Shown: positions 1 to 9,467 of the stretch, piece after piece
How the letters are laid out: each line of letters opens with the position of its first letter
How positions within the stretch are numbered: position 1 is the stretch's first letter
NCBI RefSeq assembly: GCF_000382125.1
Contig: NZ_KB907549.1
Coordinates: forward strand, 186,001-250,000
Origin: Eudoraea adriatica DSM 19308
GTDB taxonomy: Bacteria; Bacteroidota; Bacteroidia; Flavobacteriales; Flavobacteriaceae
Direction: 5' to 3'
DNA: 64,000 nt
The notes under the pieces: model-generated
What the model was told of the DNA's origin: nothing
Seen by the model: only the letters and a program-made list of their open reading frames with translations
Database searches by the model: none
Translations under genes and position numbers: made by a program

Positions 1-289
1 ATTATAATGAAAGTCATAAACATTAAAAGCTCGTAGCTTAGATAGTCCGGAATCAGCAAATTTTTACAGATTAAGTAAACGAATAAACCCAGCGGCCCAT
101 GTGAGCGGCATTCATCCTTTATAATGTCCAATCTATGTGTAAACGGCAACAAACTATACAGTTTTATTCATAGACTATTTCAACCAATACAGATTTTACT
201 ATCTTTAGAGGGAGTTGCACAAAGTTTTAAAGTGCAATTTTTCAAGTACTTCATATACATAGGCCCCAATGTATTAAACTTAAATAATT
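1..289. other. Leading intergenic stretch, no gene seen
   Basis: No convincing coding region lies here. The only open frame (from 124) is 72 codons, overlaps the next gene's start and has no recognisable features. Around 198-206 is a loose match to the Bacteroidota -7 box (TATCTTTA), and a hairpin lies at 215-242. The gene upstream of the window is not visible. Confidence 0.5.
215..242 (+). terminator. Possible weak hairpin terminator
   Basis: A 6-bp perfect stem, TTGCAC (215-220) with GTGCAA (232-237), has an 11-nt loop and is followed by five T (238-242). It would end transcription entering from the left edge. The stem is short, and it sits only about 50 bp before the next start codon, so it could instead be a leader hairpin. 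Confidence 0.3.
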
Positions 290-1975
290 ATGAAATCTCA
301 AAACACCGGGCTGATAGTCTTTTTTGTAATAGGTATACTTAGCTTCACCAACTGCAAAAATAAATCAAAACCGATTCCTGAATTGGCAGCCATTGATCTG
401 CTCAGAGGCGAACTCATTTTATGTAGTTCAGAACAATTCGGAGAAGTGAGCTTTTCCCTGTCCTGTAATTATGATACCCGCGAGACTTTTGACCTGGCGG
501 TATCCTTATTGCACTCCTTTGAATATGAAGAGGCAGAAAAAGCCTTTGTCCAGGTGTTGGATGCTGATCCTGATTGTGCAATGGCTTATTGGGGAGTGGC
601 TATGAGTATTGTACATTCATTATGGTATCAGTCTGATAATAGTTACCTGGAAAAAGGATCGAAACTTCTGGAAATTGCAAGCAAAATTCCAAAAGGAGAA
701 AGAGAAAAGGATTATCTGGATGCTATAAGCATATACTATAAAGATTGGGATACTGTTGATCAAAATACACGGGCATTGTTGTATGAAAAGAAGATGGAAA
801 AAATTTATAATAAGTACCCTGAGGATAATGAAGCGGCCGTTTTTTATGCTTTAGCCTTGAGAGCATCTGCAGATCGCAAGGATAAAACCTACAAGAATCA
901 AAAAAAATCGGGCAAGATTCTTGAAAACTTATTTGTAGACCAACCTAACCACCCCGGAATTGCCCATTATATCATACATAATTATGATTACCCGGAATTG
1001 GCTCATTTGGCATTACCAACGGCAAGAAGATATGCTGATATTGCGCCGGCCTCATCACATGCACAGCACATGCCCTCACACATCTTTACGCGATTGGGAT
1101 TATGGGATGAATCCATACAATCTAATGTAAGTTCGGCGTCATCTGCAAGATGTTATGCCGAGGCAAGTGGGATGGAGGGTCACTGGTCCAACGAACTTCA
1201 TGCCATGGGTTATTTGGTATATGCTTATTTGCAAAAAGGCGATAATAAAAATGCAAATGAACAATACCAGTACATGAAAACAATTTACGATGTTTACCCT
1301 TCAAACATTGCTGCTATTGCATATCCCTTTGCTGCTGTACCCGCAAGAATTGCCCTGGAAAATGGAAGATGGGATGTCGCAGCTAATCTTCAATTTCATG
1401 AATCGGAGGTGAAATGGGATCAATTTCCATGGCAAAGTTCTTTGCTTCATTTTACCAGAGCTATAGGTTCACTGCATCTAAAAAACTTAAGTGCTGCCAA
1501 CGAAGAGTTGGAAATCCTCAGCACTTTAAGGCAAGAAATATTAGATGGTGGAAATGAGGCTAATGCAAACCAGGTATTAATCCAAATGAAAATCGTTCAA
1601 GGCTGGTTACATTTTTATAGTGAAGAAGAAGATGCAGGAATTACACTTTTAAAAGAGGCTGTAGAAATGGAAGATATTACAGGTGTTCATGGTATTACAC
1701 CCGGTAAGCTCATCCCGGCCCGGGAATTTTTGGCTGAAATGTTACTGGCTATGGACAAACCACTTGAAGCATTGCAGGTATATGAGAAAAACCTAAATGT
1801 GAATCCTAATCGTTTCAACGGAATTTATGGGGCAGCTATGGCCGCAAAGCGATTTGGTGATCAGGAAAAGGCATACAGGTATTTTGAAGAACTATTAATA
1901 CTTACAGAATCATCGCAAAGCGACAGGCCTGAAGTGAAGGAGGCTAAAACATTCATCCAACAACATACCGGGTAA
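290..1975 (+). CDS. TPR-repeat lipoprotein (HMPSHI family)
   Basis: 561 residues. The N-terminus is a lipoprotein-type signal (hydrophobic stretch, then FTNC with Cys at about 22), so it is probably anchored in an envelope membrane. The rest is helical and TPR-like: an early repeat around 75-105 contains MAYWGVAMS, and further repeats lie near the C-terminus (about 490-545). A conserved H-x-x-x-H region and the motif HMPSHI at 260-265 are shared with the next gene. The two proteins are therefore paralogues of one uncharacterised family. The catalytic or binding role is unknown; the histidine-rich motifs hint at a metal or ligand site, which is inference. The gap to the second copy is 53 bp, so co-transcription is likely. 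Confidence 0.8.
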   Translation: MKSQNTGLIVFFVIGILSFTNCKNKSKPIPELAAIDLLRGELILCSSEQFGEVSFSLSCNYDTRETFDLAVSLLHSFEYEEAEKAFVQVLDADPDCAMAYWGVAMSIVHSLWYQSDNSYLEKGSKLLEIASKIPKGEREKDYLDAISIYYKDWDTVDQNTRALLYEKKMEKIYNKYPEDNEAAVFYALALRASADRKDKTYKNQKKSGKILENLFVDQPNHPGIAHYIIHNYDYPELAHLALPTARRYADIAPASSHAQHMPSHIFTRLGLWDESIQSNVSSASSARCYAEASGMEGHWSNELHAMGYLVYAYLQKGDNKNANEQYQYMKTIYDVYPSNIAAIAYPFAAVPARIALENGRWDVAANLQFHESEVKWDQFPWQSSLLHFTRAIGSLHLKNLSAANEELEILSTLRQEILDGGNEANANQVLIQMKIVQGWLHFYSEEEDAGITLLKEAVEMEDITGVHGITPGKLIPAREFLAEMLLAMDKPLEALQVYEKNLNVNPNRFNGIYGAAMAAKRFGDQEKAYRYFEELLILTESSQSDRPEVKEAKTFIQQHTG

Positions 1976-2028
1976 AATCCCGATATTATGATAACAAAAA
2001 ACAAGCAACAACTATTAATAATACTATC

Positions 2029-3759
2029 ATGAAAAAAAAATCTGGCCTTATAATTATCGCAATTGGGCTACTTGCCCTTGTCTATTTTTTACCAAAACAA
2101 AGTGGTGAAAAAACCCTGGACAATTCTCAAAAAGCTTCTTTTTATGCTATTAAATGTACGGTTGCCAAATATTTATTGAGCGATGTGGACACCACCCAGC
2201 AGATTTCGCCCTTATTTGAAAACCTGGGCAATCTGAGTTTTACTATTACCACTACCAACGAAATGGCCCAGACTTTTTTTAATCAGGGCTTAAAACTCAC
2301 CTATGCTTTTAACCATGCGGAAGCACACCGCTCTTTCATGGAGGCATCCAGACTGGATCCAAATTCAGCCATGACCTATTGGGGCCAGGCCTACGCACTT
2401 GGACCTAATATAAATGATCAGTTACCTCCGGATGAGCGTAAAGAAAAATACAATGAAGCCCTTGCTAAAGCAAAAAAACTTGCCGTTAATGCAAGTGACA
2501 AAGAACAGGCTTTGATTAACGCACTTACATCCAGATACAGTACTGACCTAACTAAAGATGTGGCTGAATTGAATATGGCGTATATGGAGGCCATGACTGA
2601 TGTAGTAAAACAGTTTCCGGATGATTCAAATATTCAGACCTTATATGCGGCATCGGTCATGAATACCGTACCCTGGAATTATTGGGATAAAGATGGAAAT
2701 CCGTCACCAAATATAACCGAAGCCAAGGCTGCACTGGAACGTGCCATGGAATTAAATCCGGATAATCCGGGAGCACATCACTATTATATTCATATGGTAG
2801 AGCTTCCTAAACCAGACCTTGCTGTTCCAAGTGCAGATAAATTGGCTTCACTTATGCCTGCCGCAGGACATATAGTCCATATGCCCTCACATATCTATAT
2901 CCGAGTAGGTCGTTATCTGGATGCAGTTAAGACCAATCAGGCTGCTATCTTAGCCGATGAAGACTACATATCACAATGTTATTCACAGGGACTTTATCCC
3001 CTGGGGTATTACCCGCACAATATTCATTTCCTTTGGTCTGCTGCAAGTCTACTGGGTGCCAGCGAGATAGCCATTGATGCCGCAAAAAAAACAGCAGAAA
3101 AAGTACCAACAGGGGAATTGATTACGCTTCCATTTCTACAGGATTTTGCGTCAACTCCTATACTTTCCTATGTTCGATTTGGTAAATGGAATGAGATATT
3201 GACAATCCCGGCCCCAAACCCTGCTATTAAACATGTAAATCTAATGAGGCACTATGCCCGTGGAATAGCGTTTGTTCGAAAAAATAATGCGAAAGAAGCC
3301 CAGGAAGAGCTGGAAGCCATTGCCACCCTTAAAGAAGATCCTGAGCTGGAAGAACTTGTTGCTACAGCCAATAACAACTCGGCATCCATTGCAGGTATCG
3401 CATATGAAGTTGTTGCCGGAGAACTGGCCTCACTTCAGGGAGATTTGCCAAAAGCCATTGAACATTTAAGAAATGCAGTGGCCCTGGAAGATAAACTTGT
3501 TTATACTGAACCCGCGGCCTGGCATGTTCCTACGCGTCAAAACCTTGGTGCCGTACTATTAAAAGCCAATAAATTCAATGAAGCTGAAATTATTTATAAA
3601 GAAGACCTGGAAGTACTAAGGCAAAACGGTTGGTCGCTTATGGGACTATATAAAAGCCTGTTAGCCCAGGGTAAAATGGATGAGGCAGCTCTGATAAAGG
3701 CCGAATATGATAAAGCCTGGGAAAATGCCGATATAGAATTAGATAATTCAATACTCTAA
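2029..3759 (+). CDS. TPR-repeat protein, paralogue of upstream gene
   Basis: 576 residues with an N-terminal signal anchor or signal peptide (Lys-rich start, then a hydrophobic stretch to about residue 22) and no clear lipobox. TPR-like repeats include MTYWGQAYALGPN near residue 120, a HHYYIH motif near 248 and HMPSHI at 284-289. The same three landmarks occur in the same order in the upstream protein, so this is a tandem duplication that has diverged strongly. C-terminal repeats (about 460-560) look like canonical TPRs. The family is widespread in Bacteroidota, but I know no established function. It lies 57 bp before the SCO1-like gene and probably shares its transcript. Confidence 0.8.
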   Translation: MKKKSGLIIIAIGLLALVYFLPKQSGEKTLDNSQKASFYAIKCTVAKYLLSDVDTTQQISPLFENLGNLSFTITTTNEMAQTFFNQGLKLTYAFNHAEAHRSFMEASRLDPNSAMTYWGQAYALGPNINDQLPPDERKEKYNEALAKAKKLAVNASDKEQALINALTSRYSTDLTKDVAELNMAYMEAMTDVVKQFPDDSNIQTLYAASVMNTVPWNYWDKDGNPSPNITEAKAALERAMELNPDNPGAHHYYIHMVELPKPDLAVPSADKLASLMPAAGHIVHMPSHIYIRVGRYLDAVKTNQAAILADEDYISQCYSQGLYPLGYYPHNIHFLWSAASLLGASEIAIDAAKKTAEKVPTGELITLPFLQDFASTPILSYVRFGKWNEILTIPAPNPAIKHVNLMRHYARGIAFVRKNNAKEAQEELEAIATLKEDPELEELVATANNNSASIAGIAYEVVAGELASLQGDLPKAIEHLRNAVALEDKLVYTEPAAWHVPTRQNLGAVLLKANKFNEAEIIYKEDLEVLRQNGWSLMGLYKSLLAQGKMDEAALIKAEYDKAWENADIELDNSIL

Positions 3760-3816
3760 AAACAATATATGAGTATGTCTTTTAGTACTATAATTTAAGT
3801 TCATAAACAAACATCG

Positions 3817-4482
3817 TTGCAGACTGAATTTTTAAAAAACCCACATCTAAGGCAGGGAATAATTATATTCCTGGTGCTTACATCCTTATTGATTTTCTTT
3901 TCCTATTGGTTGCGGGAAGAACAACCGGCAGTTTATAATCCTTCAGATTTGAATCCTGCCCTGGTAGACAGGAGTCTTCAGGATATGAATACTAACCATA
4001 CTATTGGTCCTTTTAGACTTATCAATCAAAACGGGGATACAATAACCGAAAAGGATTATGAAGGTAAAATCTATGTAGCAGATTTCTTCTTTACCCGCTG
4101 CCCGACTATTTGTCCGGTTATGACCAACAATATGGAAAAATTGCAAACGGAGTTTTTGAATGATGCCGATGTAAAATTATTGTCGCTTTCTGTAACGCCG
4201 GAATATGACAGTGTGCCCGTTTTATATAATTATGCCTCTAAAAATGGAGCACTTGATACAAAATGGAATATTACTACAGGTAATAAAAGGCACATTTATG
4301 AATTGGCTCGTAAAAATTATTTCGCAGTGGTTGATCAAGGTGATGGAGGTTTGCAGGATTTTATACATACGCCAAACTTTGTACTTGTAGACAAAAAGAA
4401 ACAAATACGGGGAATCTATGACGGCACCAAAGACGAAGAAATAGTACGTTTAATTGAGGACATCAGAATCTTGCAGCAGTAG
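3817..4482 (+). CDS. SCO1/SenC/PrrC family copper chaperone-like protein
   Basis: 221 residues, read from a TTG start because no in-frame ATG precedes the membrane anchor. A transmembrane segment spans about 14-31, followed by a thioredoxin-like domain. It has the SCO copper-binding set: C95-P-T-I-C99 in FFFTRCPTICPVM, and H184 in DFIHTPNF. Family members deliver copper to the CuA site of cytochrome c oxidase or act as thiol-disulfide reductases in the periplasm. No oxidase genes are visible nearby. It follows the two TPR genes closely, so it may be co-transcribed. The family call is secure; the substrate is not shown. Confidence 0.9.
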   Translation: MQTEFLKNPHLRQGIIIFLVLTSLLIFFSYWLREEQPAVYNPSDLNPALVDRSLQDMNTNHTIGPFRLINQNGDTITEKDYEGKIYVADFFFTRCPTICPVMTNNMEKLQTEFLNDADVKLLSLSVTPEYDSVPVLYNYASKNGALDTKWNITTGNKRHIYELARKNYFAVVDQGDGGLQDFIHTPNFVLVDKKKQIRGIYDGTKDEEIVRLIEDIRILQQ

Positions 4483-4569
4483 CAGATATTTTGTTAAGTT
4501 GCATTATACCCTGCTCAAATCATTTAAATTAATCGGGTTACTACCTGCACTAAACTTTGTACAAAGAAT

Positions 4570-5622
4570 ATGAAAAAGAGATTATACCTGGGCCTTGTAG
4601 CATTTAACGCCTTAATCCTGATCCAATGCAAAACCGAAAAAAAAGAGACTTCCATTAAAGAACAGGAAAAGCCAAATGTGTCCAGAATATTTGAAGAAGG
4701 TGAGATTGAGGCATATGAGGAAAGTCTCTGGTCTGTAATTCCGGAAGCATCGATGATTGAAGTATTAGCAGCAGGCCATGACTGGACAGAAGGTCCGCTG
4801 TGGTTACCCGAACAGGAGATGCTATTGTATACAGACATACCAAGAAATGCAATTTATAGCTGGAAGGAAGGAGAAGAAGCTAAAATGTATTTAAAGCCTT
4901 CTGGTTTTATGGGTGAAAATTTTGAGGGTTCAGAACCCGGGGCTAATGGCTTACTCCTAAATAGCGAAGGTGAACTGGTATTATGCCAGCATGGGGAGAG
5001 GCAGATCGCCTTAATGCAAAGTTCGCTTGTGGAACCAGCAGCCAACTATACAACCCTGGCAAGCGCTTATAAAGGTAAAAGATTCAATAGCCCAAATGAT
5101 GCGGCATACAAGAGCAACGGGGACCTCTATTTTACTGATCCTCCGTACGGCCTGCCAAAGCGTATGGAGGACCCGGACAAAGAACTGGACTACCAGGGGG
5201 TATACAGGCTCAGCAAAGAAGGAGAGTTAACCCTTTTAACCACCGAATTTACAAGACCTAATGGCATTGCCTTCTCACCGGATGAAAAGAAGCTTTATGT
5301 AGCGAATTCTGATCCAGAACTAGCGATATGGAAAGTATTTGATGTATTGGAGGACGGTTCAATTAGAAATGGAAGGACCTTTTATGATGCCACCGGGATG
5401 GTCGCACAAGAAAAAGGGCTGCCGGATGGTTTAAAAGTGGATAATGAAGGAAACATATTTGCAACAGGTCCCGGAGGGGTTTTTATATTCTCCCCCGAAG
5501 GCAGGGTACTGGGAAAAATTAAAACCGGACAAGCCACCTCAAATTGTGCATTTAATGCAGATAAATCAACATTGTATATAACAGCAGATAGTTATGTGCT
5601 TAGGGTAAGGTTACGGTTATAA
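4570..5622 (+). CDS. SMP-30/gluconolactonase-like lipoprotein
   Basis: 350 residues. It has a lipoprotein signal with lipobox LIQC (Cys about 20), then a six-bladed propeller of the SMP-30/gluconolactonase/LRE family. Family landmarks include TEGPLW near 77-82 (metal-ligand Glu), RFNSPNDAAY near 172-181 (Asn ligand), TDPPYGLP, FTRPNGIAFSPD, and LPDGLKVD near 283-290 (Asp ligand). Members hydrolyse sugar lactones or related esters using a divalent metal. Being a lipoprotein, it should act outside the cytoplasm. A TAAACTTTG element at 4551-4559 is close to the -7 promoter consensus but has one extra spacer base. Confidence 0.88.
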   Translation: MKKRLYLGLVAFNALILIQCKTEKKETSIKEQEKPNVSRIFEEGEIEAYEESLWSVIPEASMIEVLAAGHDWTEGPLWLPEQEMLLYTDIPRNAIYSWKEGEEAKMYLKPSGFMGENFEGSEPGANGLLLNSEGELVLCQHGERQIALMQSSLVEPAANYTTLASAYKGKRFNSPNDAAYKSNGDLYFTDPPYGLPKRMEDPDKELDYQGVYRLSKEGELTLLTTEFTRPNGIAFSPDEKKLYVANSDPELAIWKVFDVLEDGSIRNGRTFYDATGMVAQEKGLPDGLKVDNEGNIFATGPGGVFIFSPEGRVLGKIKTGQATSNCAFNADKSTLYITADSYVLRVRLRL

Positions 5623-5629
5623 ATAAATT

Positions 5630-5668
5630 ATTGCTTCGGGTAAAGCCGGCCCGAATGCAATCTATTTT
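5630..5668. terminator. Bidirectional hairpin terminator between convergent genes
   Basis: An 11-bp stem with a one-base bulge: ATTGC-TTCGGG at 5630-5640 pairs with CCCGAA-t-GCAAT at 5650-5661 around a 9-nt loop. It is followed on + by a T-rich run (CTATTTTTATT), and on - by TAATTTATTT. It sits between two convergent genes and can serve both. Confidence 0.7.
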
Positions 5669-5677
5669 TATTGTAGC

Positions 5678-6619
5678 CTACAAATCTGCCAATCTTTTTT
5701 TGGCTTCATTGAATTCCTGCATCATATCTTCAATAATTTCAGCAGCAGGCTTAATGTCGTGAATAAGAGCTGAAACCTGTCCTATTTCCAATTCACCTTC
5801 TTCCATATCACCCTCAAACATGCCTCGTTTAGCTCTGGCCCTGCCCAATAAATCCTTTAACTCCTCCACGCCATAACCTAGTTCATAGGCGTGCTGCAGG
5901 TCCCGGTAGAATTTATTTTTAAGGATTCTTACCGGAGCTAGTTCCTTAAGCGTCAATTGGGTATCCCCTTCCCCTGCCTCCACAACTTTTTCCTTAAACA
6001 ACGGATGGGAAGATGCTTCATCACTTGCTACAAATCTACTCCCTACCTGTACCCCATCTGCCCCTAAAATCATTACCGCAAGCATTGCACTCCCGGTAGC
6101 AATACCTCCGGCAGCCATCAGTGGAATATTTATTTTTTCGCTTACCGCCGGGATCAGGGTCAGTGTAGTTGTTTCGTCCCTACCATTGTGACCACCTGCC
6201 TCGAAACCTTCAGCAACAATAGCGTCCACGCCTGCATTCTGTGACTTTAAAGCAAATTTGACACTACTTACAACGTGTACTACGGTAACTCCATTTTCCT
6301 TTAAAAAATTAGTCCAGGTCTTAGGGTTGCCGGCCGAAGTAAAAACGATTTTGACCTTCAATTCTACTATAATTTCCATCAACTTATCAATATCCGGATA
6401 AAGCATAGGTACGTTAACTCCAAAAGGCTTTTCCGTCGCTTGCTGGCACTTTTGAATATGTTCCCTCAGGACTTCCGGGTACATACTTCCCGCACCAATA
6501 AGTCCCAGTCCTCCGGCATTGGATACTGCCGAGGCCAGCCTCCAGCCACTTGCCCAAATCATACCTCCCTGGATAATTGGGTATTCAATTCCGAAAAGTG
6601 TGCATATTCTATTTTGCAT
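5678..6619 (-). CDS. NPD/FabK-type FMN-dependent oxidoreductase (nitronate monooxygenase-like)
   Basis: 313 residues forming a TIM-barrel flavoprotein of the 2-nitropropane dioxygenase / FabK family. It starts with IEYPIIQGGM and SNAGGLGLIGAGS, as usual for the family. EGFEAGGHNGRDETTT (near residue 138) and the phosphate-binding region AAGGIATGSAMLAVMILGADGVQVGSRF (near 168-195) follow in order. Members either oxidise alkyl nitronates or reduce enoyl-ACP. The sequence alone does not decide between them, and the lone context gives no help. A gap of 66 bp separates it from mnmA upstream on the same strand. Confidence 0.88.
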   Translation of the reverse strand: MQNRICTLFGIEYPIIQGGMIWASGWRLASAVSNAGGLGLIGAGSMYPEVLREHIQKCQQATEKPFGVNVPMLYPDIDKLMEIIVELKVKIVFTSAGNPKTWTNFLKENGVTVVHVVSSVKFALKSQNAGVDAIVAEGFEAGGHNGRDETTTLTLIPAVSEKINIPLMAAGGIATGSAMLAVMILGADGVQVGSRFVASDEASSHPLFKEKVVEAGEGDTQLTLKELAPVRILKNKFYRDLQHAYELGYGVEELKDLLGRARAKRGMFEGDMEEGELEIGQVSALIHDIKPAAEIIEDMMQEFNEAKKRLADL

Positions 6620-6685
6620 AGATTTAAAATAAAAATCCCGGAGTTAAACCGGAGTTATCAAAATACGGATTGTTTTGTTGAAAAA

Positions 6686-7876
6686 TTAAGAAATTACTCC
6701 GGAACCTACAAGCTCGTTTTCTATATACCAGGCCGCGAACTGACCTTCAGTTATGGCAGATTGTTTTTCTTCAAAATCAACATAAAGCCCTGCATCAACC
6801 TTGTATAAAATCGCTTTTTGGAGTGGTTGCCTGTAACGTATCCTGGCCCATACCTCCAAAGATTCATCTACTTTAATACTCATGTCGGGTCTTATCCAAT
6901 GCAATTCATCATTCCTTATAAACAATGTACGTCTATAGAGTCCGGGGTGTGCTTTTCCCTGACCGGTAAAGATTATATTTTTAGAAACATCCGTTTCTAT
7001 AACGAATAATGGCTCAGGGGTACCACCCACATCAAGTCCTTTTCGTTGCCCTTTGGTGAAATAATGAGCACCCTGATGCTGGCCAACCACTTTGCCATCC
7101 GAGATTTGATATACCGGTTTTTGGGCAAAATAGGCCAATTCCTCAAATTTATTTTTAAAGGAAGGTTCTGTTCGCTGGTATTGGGCCACATCACTGGGGA
7201 CTTCCACTATAGGCCCTTTTTTTGGCTTCAGCTTTTGCTGTAAAAAATCGGGGAGACGAACTTTCCCAATAAAGCAAAGCCCCTGGGAATCTTTTTTATC
7301 GGCGGTAATTAATCCATTATCAAAGGCTATCTTCCTTACCTGAGGTTTTGTCAATTCCCCTATTGGAAATAGTGTTTTGGCCAATTGATCCTGAGACAAC
7401 TGGCATAAAAAGTACGATTGATCTTTATTTTCATCCTCTCCAGCCAGCAATCTGTATGATACTGCTCCATTAGCATCAATAATTTCTCCTTTTTTACAAT
7501 AGTGACCGGTTGCCACATAATCAGCTCCTAATTGCATTGCAATTTTCAGGAAGACATCAAACTTAATTTCCCGATTACATAATACATCTGGATTGGGCGT
7601 CCTGCCTTTTTCATATTCCCGAAACATATAATCTACAATGCGCTCTTTATATTCTTTGCTCAGGTCTACCGTCTGAAAAGGAATCCCCAGCTTCTCAGCA
7701 ACAATCAATGCATCGTTGCTATCCTCCAACCAGGGACATTCTTTGGAAATAGTCACGGAATCATCATGCCAGTTTTTCATAAAAAGGCCAATAACTTCAT
7801 ATCCCTGTTCTTTCAACAGATAGGCCGCTACACTAGAGTCTACCCCACCCGAAAGTCCTACAACTACTTTTTCCAT
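6686..7876 (-). CDS. mnmA: tRNA-specific 2-thiouridylase MnmA
   Basis: 396 residues. MnmA transfers sulfur to U34 of the tRNAs for Lys, Glu and Gln in the cytoplasm. The PP-loop SGGVDSS is at residues 9-15. The two catalytic cysteines are C100 ([11 protein letters not shown]) and C201 ([10 protein letters not shown]). [16 protein letters not shown] and [10 protein letters not shown] are all present in the usual order, and the length is close to family norm or slightly long. A perfect -7 box on the minus strand (7893-7900) sits just upstream. It is the first gene of a two-gene minus-strand unit with the NPD-type oxidoreductase. Confidence 0.97.
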   Translation of the reverse strand: MEKVVVGLSGGVDSSVAAYLLKEQGYEVIGLFMKNWHDDSVTISKECPWLEDSNDALIVAEKLGIPFQTVDLSKEYKERIVDYMFREYEKGRTPNPDVLCNREIKFDVFLKIAMQLGADYVATGHYCKKGEIIDANGAVSYRLLAGEDENKDQSYFLCQLSQDQLAKTLFPIGELTKPQVRKIAFDNGLITADKKDSQGLCFIGKVRLPDFLQQKLKPKKGPIVEVPSDVAQYQRTEPSFKNKFEELAYFAQKPVYQISDGKVVGQHQGAHYFTKGQRKGLDVGGTPEPLFVIETDVSKNIIFTGQGKAHPGLYRRTLFIRNDELHWIRPDMSIKVDESLEVWARIRYRQPLQKAILYKVDAGLYVDFEEKQSAITEGQFAAWYIENELVGSGVIS

Positions 7877-7892
7877 ATTTGCTAAAGAGCCC

Positions 7893-7900
7893 CAAATTTA
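7893..7900 (-). promoter_or_regulatory. -7 promoter box for mnmA
   Basis: TAAATTTG on the minus strand matches the Bacteroidota consensus TAnnTTTG exactly, 17 bp before the mnmA start codon. I did not find a well-spaced -33 TTG element. Confidence 0.5.
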
Positions 7901-8158
7901 CAAAATTTGCCAGTAATTTGGGTTCAGTGCAAAGACCAAACACCATTTATAGATATATAACGTTATGAATTTAGAGAGCAGTAAAATGATATGGGCATTT
8001 TAAAAATTTCAAGAAACCTTTTATAAGAAGCAAATACTCTTGAAATGAAAACCAAAAAAAATAAAATAATGGGAATATTAAAATTATCCTAAAGTTACTT
8101 TTACAAAAAAAATACTACCAAAAAATATCGCATTTTTATACCACTCAAAAAAAATATT

Positions 8159-9145
8159 ATGAAAATCTACCAAAATTTCAAACATTTCCTGATTTTAACA
8201 CTAATCGCTTTAACGGTTCTTTCGTGCAGTAATGATGATAATGGAGGCAGTGTGCCAACCGGAGAAAACATTATTGAAATAGCAATGGCGAATCCAAATT
8301 TATCCACTTTGGTGGAGGCACTGGAAATTACCGGCTTAACAAGTACTCTGGAAAACCCTGGCTCTTTCACAGTACTCGCCCCCACAAATGCGGCGTTTGA
8401 CTTATTTTTAGCTACCGCCAATTTTGCAAGTATCAATGATGTGCCTGTACCCTTGTTGGAACAATTACTCCTTAACCATGTAATAGGTTCTCAAATAAAT
8501 GAAGCTAATTTTGTATCTCTGATAAGGAATTATGCGGAGACCCTGGCAGACGGACCAACGGATGGCACAAAGCTTTCCCTTTATTTCGATGCGACAGGTA
8601 CAGCGATTCAATTCAATGGTGCATCAGATGTAATTGATGCAGATATCCTTGCTTCTAACGGTGTTGTTCATACCGTAGATACTGTTATTGATTTTCCTAC
8701 GGTTGTTACTTTTGTAACCACAGATATAAATTTTCAACAGCTGACCACCGCGCTTACCACTGCAACACCGGCTACCGATTTCGTGGGACTTCTTTCCGGC
8801 ACAGGACCTTTTACGGTTTTCGCCCCGGCCGAAACGGCTTTTGATGCTTTGCTGGCTACAAACGACAACTGGAATTCAGTAAGCGATATTGAAGAGGATT
8901 TGTTAACAACGGTATTACAACATCATGTAGCCAATGGAAATAACCGTTCTGAGGATTTTACAGATCAATCGACGGTTACAACGCTGGAAGGTGATGATAT
9001 TACCTTTTCAAGAGCACTGGGTCTAATAACAATTACAGACGGTTCAGGAAATTCAGAAATTATCTTAGCCGTTTCGGATTTTCAGGCGTCAAATGGTGTT
9101 GTACATCTTATAACCGAAGTAATGATCCCGGACACTGCCAATTAG
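8159..9145 (+). CDS. Lipoprotein with two fasciclin (FAS1) domains
   Basis: 328 residues. The signal peptide ends in lipobox VLSC with Cys at 23. It is followed by SNDDNGG, an acidic tract resembling the lipoprotein surface-export signal of Flavobacteriia, so surface display is likely (inference). Two FAS1 domains lie at about 38-182 and 185-326. Each has the conserved FTV(L/F)AP...AF and LLNHV/LQHHV signatures and ends in GVVH. FAS1 domains mediate adhesion. The next gene is a three-domain relative with almost the same mature N-terminus. The gene has its own strong terminator. Confidence 0.92.
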   Translation: MKIYQNFKHFLILTLIALTVLSCSNDDNGGSVPTGENIIEIAMANPNLSTLVEALEITGLTSTLENPGSFTVLAPTNAAFDLFLATANFASINDVPVPLLEQLLLNHVIGSQINEANFVSLIRNYAETLADGPTDGTKLSLYFDATGTAIQFNGASDVIDADILASNGVVHTVDTVIDFPTVVTFVTTDINFQQLTTALTTATPATDFVGLLSGTGPFTVFAPAETAFDALLATNDNWNSVSDIEEDLLTTVLQHHVANGNNRSEDFTDQSTVTTLEGDDITFSRALGLITITDGSGNSEIILAVSDFQASNGVVHLITEVMIPDTAN

Positions 9146-9176
9146 CATAAGACTATATTTAGATTTAACTTCTATT

Positions 9177-9205
9177 AAAACTGCCGAATCAACGGCAGTT
9201 TTTTT
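9177..9205 (+). terminator. Rho-independent terminator
   Basis: A perfect 10-bp stem, AAAACTGCCG (9177-9186) with CGGCAGTTTT (9193-9202), has a 6-nt loop and an uninterrupted T run to 9205. It ends the first FAS1 gene. Confidence 0.92.
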
Positions 9206-9467
9206 GTGTCTAAAAACTGGGTGGAACTCTTATGCTTTATTTAATTTTATGTTAAATGTTTTTATTTTTACTTTAAACAAAAGCAACCATTATATTTTTA
9301 TGTATCTACTTCTTAAATCTATTATACTGGCTCTTTTAATTCATATGGCTAAATATATATAGATTAAAAATGAATGTTAAACATTTAATAAAACAATTTT
9401 TTTGTTTAACTTTTTATATACTTTTGATAAACATTAATAAATAATTTAATTTAAACAGAAAAGAAAA
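9206..9467. other. AT-rich intergenic stretch
   Basis: Very AT-rich, with no open frame of interest and no clean TAnnTTTG box. It must hold the promoter and leader of the second FAS1 gene, because a strong terminator precedes it. Confidence 0.5.

Noticed and set aside
124-342. 72-codon frame at the left edge
   Set aside because: It overlaps the TPR lipoprotein start in another frame, contains the hairpin at 215-242 and shows no family features.
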